Part shown: positions 1 to 7,116 of the stretch, piece by piece
Position numbering within the stretch: the stretch's first letter is position 1
Layout of the letters: every line of letters begins with the position of its first letter
NCBI RefSeq assembly: GCF_014174495.1
Contig: NZ_JACJHR010000077.1
Coordinates: 1-43,199 of the forward strand
Direction: 5' to 3'
Length of the DNA stretch: 43,199 bases
Source of the DNA: Amycolatopsis echigonensis
Lineage (GTDB): Bacteria; Actinomycetota; Actinomycetes; Mycobacteriales; Pseudonocardiaceae
Made by a program: the position numbers and the translations under genes
The notes under the pieces: model-generated
Told to the model about the DNA's origin: nothing
Seen by the model: only the letters and a program-made list of their open reading frames with translations
Database searches by the model: none

Positions 1-896
1 ACGGCCGGGTCGCCGGCGTGGTCGCCGACGGCATCGAGGTGCGGGCGAACTCGGTGATCGTGACCAGCGGCGGATTCGCTTAGGATCCCGCTCTGCGCTC
101 GCGGTACTACCCGGACGCGGACGCGGCCGGCGAGGACCTGTTCGTCGTCGCCGCGCCCGGTTCCCGAGGCGACCACTTCGCGTTCGGCGAGCAAGTGTCC
201 GCGTCGATCACCGGCGAAGGCTGGGGACTGCTGCTGCCGACCGCGTATTTCCAGCGCCTGCACCACTGGCAGTCCGGTTTCCCGCCTCGCTCGCGTGTGC
301 TGGTCAACGCGCACGGCCGCCGGTTCATGGACGAGGACGCGTCGTACGCGGTGTCCAGCGGCATCATTTCCGCACAGGACGGTCCAGTGTGGATGGTCTT
401 CGACGACCGAGCGCGCCGCGACCTCCCGCCGGGCTACGCGCACTGGAACGCCGACCACGTCCTGTCCGAAGCGGACGCCGGCCGCACCCTGCGCGCCGGC
501 ACCCTGGAAGAACTCGCGGGCAAGATGAACGTGTCCGCCGACACTCTCCAGGCCACTGTGGACAGATGGAACGCCCAGCTCCCCACCGGCGAGGACCCGG
601 AGTTCCTGCGACACGAAACACTGTCCGCGAAGGGTGCCGCCGAACCGCCCGCGAAAATCGCCACCGGACCGTTTTTCGCCGCGCGCACGCTGCCCGCCGA
701 GCTGGTCTGCACGCACGCCGGGCTGGAGATCGACTCCAGCGCCGCGGTGCTCGATGTCCGCGGCGATCGCGTGCCCGGCCTGTTCGCCGCGGGCGAGGCC
801 GGAGCCGGAGTGCTCGGCTTCCGCTACGTCGGCGGCGGCAACGCGGTCGCCAACGCCGTCACCATGGGCCGCATCGCCGGCCGCTCCGCCGCCTGA
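1..896 (+). pseudogene. FAD-dependent oxidoreductase (fumarate reductase/KstD-type flavoprotein), 3' part, with in-frame amber codon
   Basis: The gene enters from the left edge; the reading frame begins at base 3. The C-terminal end has the FAD-family signature GLFAAGEAGAG followed by GGGNAVANAV and a Met-Gly-Arg-Ile-Ala-Gly end, typical of FAD_binding_2 flavoproteins that close over the flavin. GRRFMDED is the usual substrate-domain motif. Homology reads continuously on both sides of a TAG at 81-83: VTSGGFA, stop, DPALRSRYY. Relatives usually carry Trp, Gln or His here, so a TGG or CAG codon changed by one base would explain it. Either the gene is a recent nonsense pseudogene, or translation restarts downstream (ATG or GTG codons from about 195), or this is a base-call error. 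A restart product would lack the Rossmann FAD domain. The MFS transporter starts 38 bases later, so the pair may once have served uptake and oxidation of one organic acid or steroid-like compound. The substrate cannot be told from sequence. Confidence 0.75.
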
Positions 897-934
897 CCCC
901 CTCAGAGTTACTGCTCACCGTCGAGGAGAACCTC

Positions 935-2260
935 ATGTCCGTCCCCGCCGCAGCCGCCACCACGGCGGATTCCCCGCTGGCCAGACGAACCGTCCGCAAG
1001 GTCGGCGTCCGCGTCATGCCGATCGTCCTGCTGCTCTACATCTTCAACTACATGGACCGGGCGAACATCGGCTACGCCCAGCTCGGCATGGCCAAGGAGC
1101 TCACCATCACGGCCGCGACCTTCGGCGTCGCGTCGGCGATCTTCTTCCTCGCCTACGTGGTGTTCGAGGTCCCCAGCAACATGATCATGAAGAAGGTCGG
1201 GGCCCGGCTGTGGCTCAGCCGGATCGCGGTCAGCTGGGGCATCGTGACCGTACTGACCGGGTTCGTCGCGAGCGTCACGCACCTGATGATCGCGCGGATC
1301 CTGCTCGGCATCGCCGAAGCAGGCCTGTTCCCCGGGCTGCTGCTGTACTTGACCTTCTGGTTCCGCGGCAAGGAACGCGGCCGGGCCATCGCGACGCTCG
1401 CGCTCGCGCAGCCGATCGCGCTGATCCTCGGCAGCCTGTTCGGCGGCTGGATCCTCGACCACGTGCACTGGTTCGGCATGAGCAGCTGGCAGTGGGTGTT
1501 CATCCTGCAGGGCGCGCCCGCCGTGCTGATCGGCCTGCTGACCTTCTTCTGCCTGCCGAACAAGCCCGCCGACGCGAAGTTCCTGACCGCCGAGGAAAGC
1601 TCCTGGCTTCAGGCCGAGATCGACCGCGAGTACGTGCCGGAGGAGAAGGAGTCGTTCCTCGGCCAGCTGCGCGCGATGCGCGACGGCAAGGTCCTGCTGC
1701 TGGCGATTTCCAACCTCTTCATCGCCTGCGGGCTGTACGGGCTGACGTTCTTCCTGCCGCTGATCGTCAAGCAGCTCGACCCGAAGTACTCCTCGACCAA
1801 CATCGGCCTGCTCGGCGCGATCCCGTACGTGGTCGGCGCGATAGGCATGCTGCTGCTCGCCCGTAACTCCGACCGCACCGGAGAGCGCAAGGGGCACGTG
1901 ATCGGCACCGTGCTGGTGGCGGCGATCGGGTTCTTCGGCGCGATGCTGTTCAAGACCGTACCGGCGTTGTCGCTGATCAGCCTCTCGCTGGCGGCGATCG
2001 GCGTGCTCGGCTACCTCGCGCCGTACTGGGCGATGGCCGCGCGCGTGCTGTCGAAGGAGCACACGGCGGTCGGCCTGGCCGCGATCAACTCGATCGCCGC
2101 GCTCGGCGGGTTCTTCGGGCCGTACGCGATCGGGCTCGCGGCCACCGAGACCGACGTGACGGTCGGGCTGTACTTCCCGATCGGCTGTCTCGTCGTCGCG
2201 GCGGTGATGCTGGCGTTCCTGAAGGTCCCGCGCGACGCGGGCGCCCGCACCAAGAAGTAG
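935..2260 (+). CDS. MFS transporter, anion:cation symporter (ACS) family
   Basis: A 441-residue membrane protein. The N-terminal motif NYMDRANIGYA and the loop 2-3 region are characteristic of the ACS/phthalate-permease branch of the major facilitator superfamily, whose members import organic anions with protons. About 12 hydrophobic segments are evident in two halves. They are separated by a charged central loop around residues 215-245 (PNKPADAKFLTAEE and onward), as usual in this family. The ATG at 935 is preceded by GAGGAG at about 923-928 and is the first start that gives a normal MFS N-terminus; the open frame upstream belongs to the overlapping gene. It sits between the flavoprotein and marR. 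The substrate is unknown. Since it lies upstream of the homogentisate genes, an aromatic acid is possible, but the flavoprotein neighbour equally suggests a dicarboxylate-type substrate. Confidence 0.88.
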   Translation: MSVPAAAATTADSPLARRTVRKVGVRVMPIVLLLYIFNYMDRANIGYAQLGMAKELTITAATFGVASAIFFLAYVVFEVPSNMIMKKVGARLWLSRIAVSWGIVTVLTGFVASVTHLMIARILLGIAEAGLFPGLLLYLTFWFRGKERGRAIATLALAQPIALILGSLFGGWILDHVHWFGMSSWQWVFILQGAPAVLIGLLTFFCLPNKPADAKFLTAEESSWLQAEIDREYVPEEKESFLGQLRAMRDGKVLLLAISNLFIACGLYGLTFFLPLIVKQLDPKYSSTNIGLLGAIPYVVGAIGMLLLARNSDRTGERKGHVIGTVLVAAIGFFGAMLFKTVPALSLISLSLAAIGVLGYLAPYWAMAARVLSKEHTAVGLAAINSIAALGGFFGPYAIGLAATETDVTVGLYFPIGCLVVAAVMLAFLKVPRDAGARTKK

Positions 2261-2276
2261 TTTCAAGTTTGACTAT
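2255..2276 (+). promoter_or_regulatory. Candidate MarR operator, copy 1 (marR promoter)
   Basis: The pattern AAGTAGT-N4-A-N-TTTGA-N-TA is found here and, at identical spacing, upstream of hmgA (2960-2981). This copy overlaps the MFS stop codon and the -35 element of the marR promoter, so binding would repress marR. It contains an imperfect TCAA-GT-TTGA inverted repeat. No footprint evidence is available. Confidence 0.5.
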
Positions 2277-2296
2277 CCCGGCGGCGCGGCTACAGT
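2269..2296 (+). promoter_or_regulatory. marR promoter, leaderless
   Basis: TTGACT at 2269-2274 and TACAGT at 2291-2296 are separated by 16 bases, a good sigma-70 (HrdB-type) promoter. The expected transcription start, about seven bases after the -10 box, coincides with the ATG at 2304. The mRNA is therefore probably leaderless, which also decides the start codon. Confidence 0.65.
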
Positions 2297-2303
2297 GCTG
2301 GTC

Positions 2304-2843
2304 ATGCAGGACCCCGCCGCGCCGCCGGACCCGGACTCGCTCGACTTCTGGTCGTTCATCGCGCTGGCCAACCGCAGGCTGTCGGAAGAATTCGGATTCC
2401 GCCACCAGCTCGCGACCGAGGTGCTGCTGACGCTGAACCGCGCGTCGAACCTGGTCACCTACGACCTCGAATCCGCCGTGCACCGGCCGCGCGGGCGGTC
2501 GTGGTCGGCGTTCCGGGTGCTGTTCGTCGTGTGGCTGGCCGGACCGCTCGAACCGTCCGCCGCCGCGCGACTGACCGGGATGAGCCGGGCAGCCGTGTCA
2601 AATCTGGCGAAAACCCTGGTCAGCGAGGGTTTGCTGACGCGGACGCCGGGCGAGACGGACGGCCGTTCGGTGCGGCTGTCGCTCACCGAGGCCGGGCACG
2701 CCGAGATGCTCGAGGTCTTCGAGGCGCAGAACGAGCGCGAGGCCGGGTGGGTCGAGGTGCTCACCGAAGCCGAACAGCGCGTGCTGGTGATGCTGCTGGA
2801 CAAGCTCATCTCCGGCCGGGCCGGGTTCGCGACCCGGCGCTGA
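2304..2843 (+). CDS. MarR-family transcriptional regulator
   Basis: A 179-residue winged-helix protein. The centre reads SAAARLTGMSRAAVSNLAKTL (helix-turn-helix), followed by a wing with GLLTRTPGETDGRSVRLSLT. The DGR-x-x-x-LxLT pattern is the hallmark of the MarR wing. An N-terminal extension of about 60 residues precedes the usual dimer and HTH core. ATG 2304 is chosen over GTG 2295 because it lies exactly where a leaderless transcript from the TTGACT/TACAGT promoter would begin. It stands between the transporter and the homogentisate operon on the same strand. A sequence motif shared by its own promoter and that of hmgA makes it the likely autoregulated repressor of tyrosine degradation, with an aromatic acid such as homogentisate as a plausible ligand (inference). 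Confidence 0.88.
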   Translation: MQDPAAPPDPDSLDFWSFIALANRRLSEEFGFRHQLATEVLLTLNRASNLVTYDLESAVHRPRGRSWSAFRVLFVVWLAGPLEPSAAARLTGMSRAAVSNLAKTLVSEGLLTRTPGETDGRSVRLSLTEAGHAEMLEVFEAQNEREAGWVEVLTEAEQRVLVMLLDKLISGRAGFATRR

Positions 2844-2854
2844 CCCGCCGCCAC

Positions 2855-2911
2855 TGTCCGTGAAGGGCTCCTTGAGGGAATCAGATTCCTTCAAGGAGCC
2901 CTTCACGGACA
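2855..2911 (+). terminator. Long inverted repeat, hairpin copy A
   Basis: The arms 2855-2882 and 2884-2911 are 28 bases each with one mismatch and a single central base. The core CGTGAAGGGCTCCTTGAG recurs in the hairpin at 6206-6254. It lies just after marR and can act as a terminator, but the near-identical second copy shows it is a dispersed intergenic repeat family. There is no T-run after the stem. Confidence 0.75.
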
Positions 2912-2958
2912 ACCCGTCAGCCCTTCCCACGGCTTGGCTGGGGGACTAGGCTGACCGG

Positions 2959-2981
2959 AAAGTAGTACATACTTTGATTAC
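2959..2981 (+). promoter_or_regulatory. Candidate MarR operator, copy 2 (hmgA promoter)
   Basis: AAAGTA and TACTTT (2959-2964, 2970-2975) form a near-perfect 17-bp palindrome with a five-base centre. The region 2960-2981 matches the marR promoter motif AAGTAGT-N4-A-N-TTTGA-N-TA. It lies 22 bases upstream of the hmgA start, where a bound repressor would block transcription or initiation. Confidence 0.55.
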
Positions 2982-3002
2982 TTCGCGCCGAGGAGGCGAC
3001 CC

Positions 3003-4202
3003 ATGGCCTACTACCGCAGCGCGGGCAGCATCCCGCCTAAGCGGCACACCCAGCACCGCACACCCGAAGGCGGGCTCTACTCCGAGGAACTGATGGGCGA
3101 GGAGGGCTTCTCCTCCGACTCGTCGCTGCTCTACCACCGCGGCATCCCGTCCGCGATCGTCGACGCGACGCCGTGGGAGCTGCCGGACCAGACGCTCACC
3201 GAGAACCGGCCGCTCAAGCCGCTGCACCTCAAGCTGCACACGCTGTTCCCGGGCCAGGAATGGAAGAGCGCGGATGTCGTGAACAACCGCCGGCTCGTGC
3301 TCGGCAACGGCGACGTGCGGATTTCCTACGTCGCCGCCGGCGAGGCTTCTCCGTTGTACCGCAACGCGATCGGCGACGAATGCGTGTACGTCGAGTCCGG
3401 CGAAGCGGTCGTAGAGACGGTGTTCGGCGCGCTGCCCGCCCGCACCGGCGACTACGTGATCCTCCCCCGTTCCACCACGCACCGCTGGGTGCCGAAGGGC
3501 CCGGAACCGTTGCGCGCGTATGTGATCGAGGCGAACTCGCACATCGCGCCGCCGAAGCGCTACCTCTCGCGTTACGGCCAGTTGCTGGAGCACGCGCCGT
3601 ACTGCGAGCGCGATCTGCACGGTCCAGCCGAACCGCTGCTCGCGGAGGGCACCGATGTCGAGGTGCTGGTGAAGCACCGCGGCTCGCGCGGCGTCGTCGG
3701 CACGCGCTACGTCTACCCGACGCACCCGTTCGACGTGGTCGGCTGGGACGGCTGCCTCTACCCGTACACGTTCAACATCTCCGACTTCGAGCCCATCACC
3801 GGCCGCGTGCACCAGCCGCCGCCCGTGCACCAGGTGTTCGAGGGCAACAACTTCGTCATCTGCAACTTCGTCCCGCGCAAGGTCGATTACCACCCGCTGG
3901 CGATCCCGGTGCCGTACTACCACTCCAATGTGGACTCCGACGAGGTGATGTTCTACTGCGGCGGGAACTACGAGGCGCGCAAGGGCTCCGGCATCGGCCA
4001 GGGTTCGATCAGCCTGCACCCCGGCGGGCACAGCCACGGGCCGCAGCCGGGCGCAGTGGAACGCTCGCTCGGCGCGGAGTTCTTCGACGAGCTGGCCGTC
4101 ATGGTCGACACGTTCCGCCCGCTGGAGATCGGCGAGGGCGGCCACGCGAGCGACGATCCCGGCTACGCCTGGACCTGGGCAGGACGGGGACCGCAGTCGT
4201 GA
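3003..4202 (+). CDS. hmgA: Homogentisate 1,2-dioxygenase
   Basis: A 399-residue, Fe(II)-dependent cupin enzyme that opens the ring of homogentisate to 4-maleylacetoacetate in tyrosine and phenylalanine degradation. Likely iron ligands are His307 and Glu314 in YYHSNVDSDEVMFY, and His345 in the LHPGGHSHGP motif. The spacing between the first His and the Glu is seven rather than the six of the human enzyme, as I recall for the actinobacterial/Bacillus-type branch. The N-terminus (YYRSAGSIPPKRHTQHR) is also typical. The start is fixed by AGGAGG at 2991-2996, six bases before the ATG. This is the first gene of a three-gene unit: the next gene overlaps by four bases (GTGA). A MarR-type operator covers its promoter. 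At about 400 residues it is shorter than eukaryotic homologues of about 445, but normal for this subgroup. Confidence 0.93.
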   Translation: MAYYRSAGSIPPKRHTQHRTPEGGLYSEELMGEEGFSSDSSLLYHRGIPSAIVDATPWELPDQTLTENRPLKPLHLKLHTLFPGQEWKSADVVNNRRLVLGNGDVRISYVAAGEASPLYRNAIGDECVYVESGEAVVETVFGALPARTGDYVILPRSTTHRWVPKGPEPLRAYVIEANSHIAPPKRYLSRYGQLLEHAPYCERDLHGPAEPLLAEGTDVEVLVKHRGSRGVVGTRYVYPTHPFDVVGWDGCLYPYTFNISDFEPITGRVHQPPPVHQVFEGNNFVICNFVPRKVDYHPLAIPVPYYHSNVDSDEVMFYCGGNYEARKGSGIGQGSISLHPGGHSHGPQPGAVERSLGAEFFDELAVMVDTFRPLEIGEGGHASDDPGYAWTWAGRGPQS

Positions 4203-5026
4203 CCGACGCACTCACCCGCGGCCTGCTCGACGACGCGGCGGTCTTCCCGCCCGGCCTCGCGCCGCTGCCGGACGCCGTCGCGGCCCACGACCGGCACACC
4301 ACGTCGTCCTATGCCGCGATGGTCGGCCCGCTGGTGGTCGCCGCGTCCGGACTCGCGGAACTCGCCGAAGTCGTTGCCGGTCGGGAAACCCCGCTGCCGC
4401 TCACCGTGACTCTGCCCGCCGGCCCGGGCGGGATCGCCGACGTGCTCAAGGCCGTCGACGGCCTGCCGGTGTCGGTCGAATCGCTGGAAATCGCGGTGCC
4501 GCAAGGAATGAGCGTCGCCGAGTTTCTGTCCGCGGTCGACGGTTGCCCGGTTCCGGTCGCCGTGGAGATCCCGCGCGACGAACGCCGGGTTCCGTTGCTC
4601 CAAGCCCTTTCCGGCACCCCGCACAAGGCGAAGTTCCGCACCGGCGGCACGTCCGCCGAGTATTACCCGGACGAAGCCGAACTGGCGGCCGCGATCCGTG
4701 CGACCGTCGAGGCGGGCGTGCCGTTCAAGGCGACCGCGGGCCTGCACCACGCGATCCGCAACACCGATCCCGCGACGGGCTTTGAACAGCACGGATTCCT
4801 CAATCTCTTGCTGGCCGCCGAGGCGGTCGACCGCGGTGCCGCGGACGAAGAAGTCGTTGCGCTGCTTGCCGAACGCGATGCCGCCGCGGTGGCCGACCGG
4901 ATCCGTGCGCTGACGCCGGAACGGCTGGCCGCGGCCCGTGCCCGGTTCACCTCGTTCGGCACCTGCAGCATCACCGACCCGCTCACCGAACTGACAGACC
5001 TAGGCCTGATCGGAGCCCCCGCATGA
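4199..5026 (+). CDS. Unidentified protein of the homogentisate operon
   Basis: A 275-residue protein, apparently cytosolic, with no signal peptide or membrane segment. The GTG start overlaps the hmgA stop (GTGA), and its own stop overlaps the fahA start (ATGA), so it is translationally coupled on both sides. The sequence alternates strand-like and helix-like blocks. Conserved-looking pieces are DDAAVFPPGLAPL near the N-terminus, KAKFRTGG, then VPFKATAGLHHAIR and FTSFGTCSITDPLTEL at the end, which suggests a TIM-barrel-like fold. I do not recognise a named family. Its position between the dioxygenase and the hydrolase is where maleylacetoacetate isomerase would be expected. Actinobacteria lack glutathione and the window has no GST-zeta-type MaiA, so an isomerase role is possible but unproven. 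A scaffolding or salvage role is equally open. Confidence 0.85.
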   Translation: MTDALTRGLLDDAAVFPPGLAPLPDAVAAHDRHTTSSYAAMVGPLVVAASGLAELAEVVAGRETPLPLTVTLPAGPGGIADVLKAVDGLPVSVESLEIAVPQGMSVAEFLSAVDGCPVPVAVEIPRDERRVPLLQALSGTPHKAKFRTGGTSAEYYPDEAELAAAIRATVEAGVPFKATAGLHHAIRNTDPATGFEQHGFLNLLLAAEAVDRGAADEEVVALLAERDAAAVADRIRALTPERLAAARARFTSFGTCSITDPLTELTDLGLIGAPA

Positions 5027-6192
5027 CCGTGCTCGACATCCCCGCCGGCTCGCCCTTCGGCGTCGAAAACCTGCCGTACGGCGTCTTCTCGGCAGGCGAC
5101 GGCAGCCCCCGAGTGGGCGTGCGCGTGGGCGAGCACGTGCTGGACCTGTCGATCGCGCTCGGCGACGCAGTTTTCGCCGAGCCGACGCTGAACGCCTTCA
5201 TGGCGCAGGGTTACGACCGCTGGGTCGAGGTCCGCACGCGACTGCAGACACTGGTGACCGGCGACGTGGCCGCCGAAGCCGTGCACGCGGTCGCCGACGT
5301 CAAGCTGCACCTGCCCGTCGAAGTCGCCGATTACGTGGACTTCTACGCCTCGGAACACCACGCGTCCAACGTCGGCCGGCTGTTCCGTCCGGACGCGGAA
5401 CCGTTGCTGCCCAACTGGAAACACCTCCCGGTCGGCTACCACGGCCGCTCCGGCACGGTGTACGTGTCCGGCACCGACGTCGTCCGCCCGAGCGGCCAGC
5501 GCAAGGGCGAGAACGGTCCGGTCTTCGGCCCGAGCACCCGCCTGGACATCGAGGCGGAGCTGGGCTTCATCGTCGGCGCGGGCACCCCGCCCAACAGTCC
5601 CATCTCGCCGGACGACTTCCCTCGCCACGTTTTCGGCGCGGTCCTGCTGAACGACTGGTCCGCGCGCGACATCCAGGCCTGGGAATACGTGCCGCTGGGC
5701 CCGAACCTGGGCAAGAGCTTCGCGACGTCGATCTCGCCGTGGGTGGTGCCGGTCCTGGCGCTGGCCGAAGCGCGGGTGCCGCTGCCCGGCCAGACGTCGC
5801 CGGAACCGCTGCCCTACCTGCGGGAAACGTCGCCGTGGGGCCTGGACATCACCCTGGCCGTGGAATGGAACGGCCAGGAGGTGGCCCGCCCGCCGTACCG
5901 CGAGATGTACTGGTCCCCGGCGCAGATGCTGGCCCACCTGACCGTCAACGGAGCCTCCGCCCGCACCGGCGACCTCTACGGCTCCGGCACGGTCTCCGGC
6001 AAGGAACCGTCCGAACGAGGCTCGTTCCTGGAACTCTCCTGGGGCGGCCGCGACCCGCTGACCGTCAACGGCGAGCAACGCACCTTCCTGCAGGACGGCG
6101 ACGAGGTCGCCATCACCGGCACAGCCACGACCAGCAGCGGCGCGAAACTGGGCTTCGGCGAGGTCCGGGGCCGCATCCTTCCCGCGCAGTAG
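5023..6192 (+). CDS. fahA: Fumarylacetoacetase
   Basis: A 389-residue protein that hydrolyses fumarylacetoacetate to fumarate and acetoacetate, the last step of tyrosine degradation. Seen in order are an N-terminal SH3-like domain (about residues 1-115), then DYVDFYASEHHASNVG carrying the metal-binding Asp and the catalytic His. These are followed by YHGRSGT with the substrate Arg, EAELGF with two metal-binding Glu, and NDWSARDIQAWEYVPLGPNLGKSF with a metal-binding Asp and the active-site Lys. All family landmarks are present, so it should be active. The ATG overlaps the upstream stop (ATGA). A hairpin repeat immediately after the stop probably ends the operon. The acetoacetate product links to the convergent scoAB genes. 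Confidence 0.94.
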   Translation: MTVLDIPAGSPFGVENLPYGVFSAGDGSPRVGVRVGEHVLDLSIALGDAVFAEPTLNAFMAQGYDRWVEVRTRLQTLVTGDVAAEAVHAVADVKLHLPVEVADYVDFYASEHHASNVGRLFRPDAEPLLPNWKHLPVGYHGRSGTVYVSGTDVVRPSGQRKGENGPVFGPSTRLDIEAELGFIVGAGTPPNSPISPDDFPRHVFGAVLLNDWSARDIQAWEYVPLGPNLGKSFATSISPWVVPVLALAEARVPLPGQTSPEPLPYLRETSPWGLDITLAVEWNGQEVARPPYREMYWSPAQMLAHLTVNGASARTGDLYGSGTVSGKEPSERGSFLELSWGGRDPLTVNGEQRTFLQDGDEVAITGTATTSSGAKLGFGEVRGRILPAQ

Positions 6193-6205
6193 GCCGCTCA
6201 ACGTC

Positions 6206-6254
6206 CGTGAAGGGCTCCTTGAGGGAATCAGATTCCCTCAAGGAGCCCTTCACG
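6206..6254 (+). terminator. Long inverted repeat, hairpin copy B (end of hmgA operon)
   Basis: Arms 6206-6229 and 6231-6254 are 24 bases each, a perfect match with one central base. The sequence is nearly identical to the hairpin at 2855-2911. It starts 13 bases after the fahA stop and is placed as a terminator between convergent operons. Confidence 0.8.
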
Positions 6255-6375
6255 ACCCGAGTCTCACCGGCGCGTTCGGGTGGGTGCACCGTGCCCCCAA
6301 CGCCACAGCGACCAGTGCACCCGACCCACGGAGGCACCCACACCACCCCCGCACCCCGATACGAAGCCCCAACGC

Positions 6376-6430
6376 GGCGCGGGGGTGCTTGTCAAGGCAT
6401 CTTTCCCGCCTTGACAAGCACCCCCGCGCC
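6376..6430. terminator. Perfect 23-bp hairpin between convergent genes
   Basis: Arms 6376-6398 and 6408-6430 pair perfectly around a nine-base loop (ATCTTTCCC). It is unrelated in sequence to the neighbouring repeat at 6206. It lies 56 bases beyond the scoB stop and could terminate scoAB or act in both directions. It may be a second class of dispersed repeat. Confidence 0.7.
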
Positions 6431-6486
6431 GTCGTCACCATCAAGCTTCGGGATGCCCACCGCACCTCCGGAGCACCCCACCGCAG

Positions 6487-7116
6487 CTACCCCGCGATCG
6501 GCGCCCCAGTCTTCTCCCGCACCTCTTCCAGAGACACCCCAGGCGCGAGCTCCACCAGCTTCAGCCCGTCCTCAGTCACGTCGAGCACCGCCAGATTGGT
6601 GATGATCCGGTTCACCACTCCGGCCCCGGTCAACGGCAGAGTGCATTTCTCGACGATCTTGGGCGTCCCGTCCTTGGCGGTGTGATCGGTAATGATCACG
6701 ACCCGACGAGCCCCGGCGACGAGATCCATCGCCCCGCCCATCCCCTTGACCAAAGCCCCGGGCACGGTCCAGTTGGCCAGATCCCCGTTGGCCCCCACCT
6801 GCAACGCCCCGAGCAACGCCAGATCGATGTGCCCGCCGCGAATCATCGCGAACGACTCCGCGGAATCGAACAGACTGGCCCCGGGCTGCAGGGTGACCGT
6901 CTGCTTGCCCGCGTTCACCAGGTCCGGGTCTTCCTCGCCTTCCCACGGGAACGGCCCGAGCCCGAGAATTCCGTTCTCGCTGTGCAAGGTCACCTGCACG
7001 CCGTCCGGAATGTGGTTCGCCACCTGAGTGGGAATCCCGATGCCGAGGTTCACGTAGTCGCCGTCCCGCAGCTCACGCGCCCCGAGCGTGGCCATTTCGT
7101 CCCGACTCCAGCTCAC
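6487..7116 (-). CDS. scoB: 3-oxoacid CoA-transferase, subunit B
   Basis: A 209-residue beta subunit of a split succinyl-CoA:3-ketoacid CoA-transferase. It moves CoA from succinyl-CoA to acetoacetate, giving acetoacetyl-CoA for thiolysis. The class-I CoA-transferase signature SENGILG carries the catalytic glutamate (Glu47). LGIGIPTQVANHIP near the N-terminus and GGAMDLVAGARRVVIITDH are also diagnostic. The GTG start overlaps the scoA stop (GTGA), so the two subunits are coupled for equal synthesis. It lies downstream of scoA and convergent to fahA, whose product is acetoacetate, so the gene order makes pathway sense. A related transferase for 3-oxoadipate (PcaJ) has similar motifs and cannot be fully excluded. 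Confidence 0.92.
   Translation of the reverse strand: MSWSRDEMATLGARELRDGDYVNLGIGIPTQVANHIPDGVQVTLHSENGILGLGPFPWEGEEDPDLVNAGKQTVTLQPGASLFDSAESFAMIRGGHIDLALLGALQVGANGDLANWTVPGALVKGMGGAMDLVAGARRVVIITDHTAKDGTPKIVEKCTLPLTGAGVVNRIITNLAVLDVTEDGLKLVELAPGVSLEEVREKTGAPIAG

Noticed and set aside
908..2266. 452-residue minus-strand open frame opposite the transporter
   Set aside because: No domain is recognisable, whereas the plus strand encodes a clear 12-helix MFS protein.
2855..6254. Insertion sequence or composite transposon bounded by the two hairpins
   Set aside because: No transposase is present between them, no target duplication is visible, and the enclosed genes are a coherent metabolic operon.
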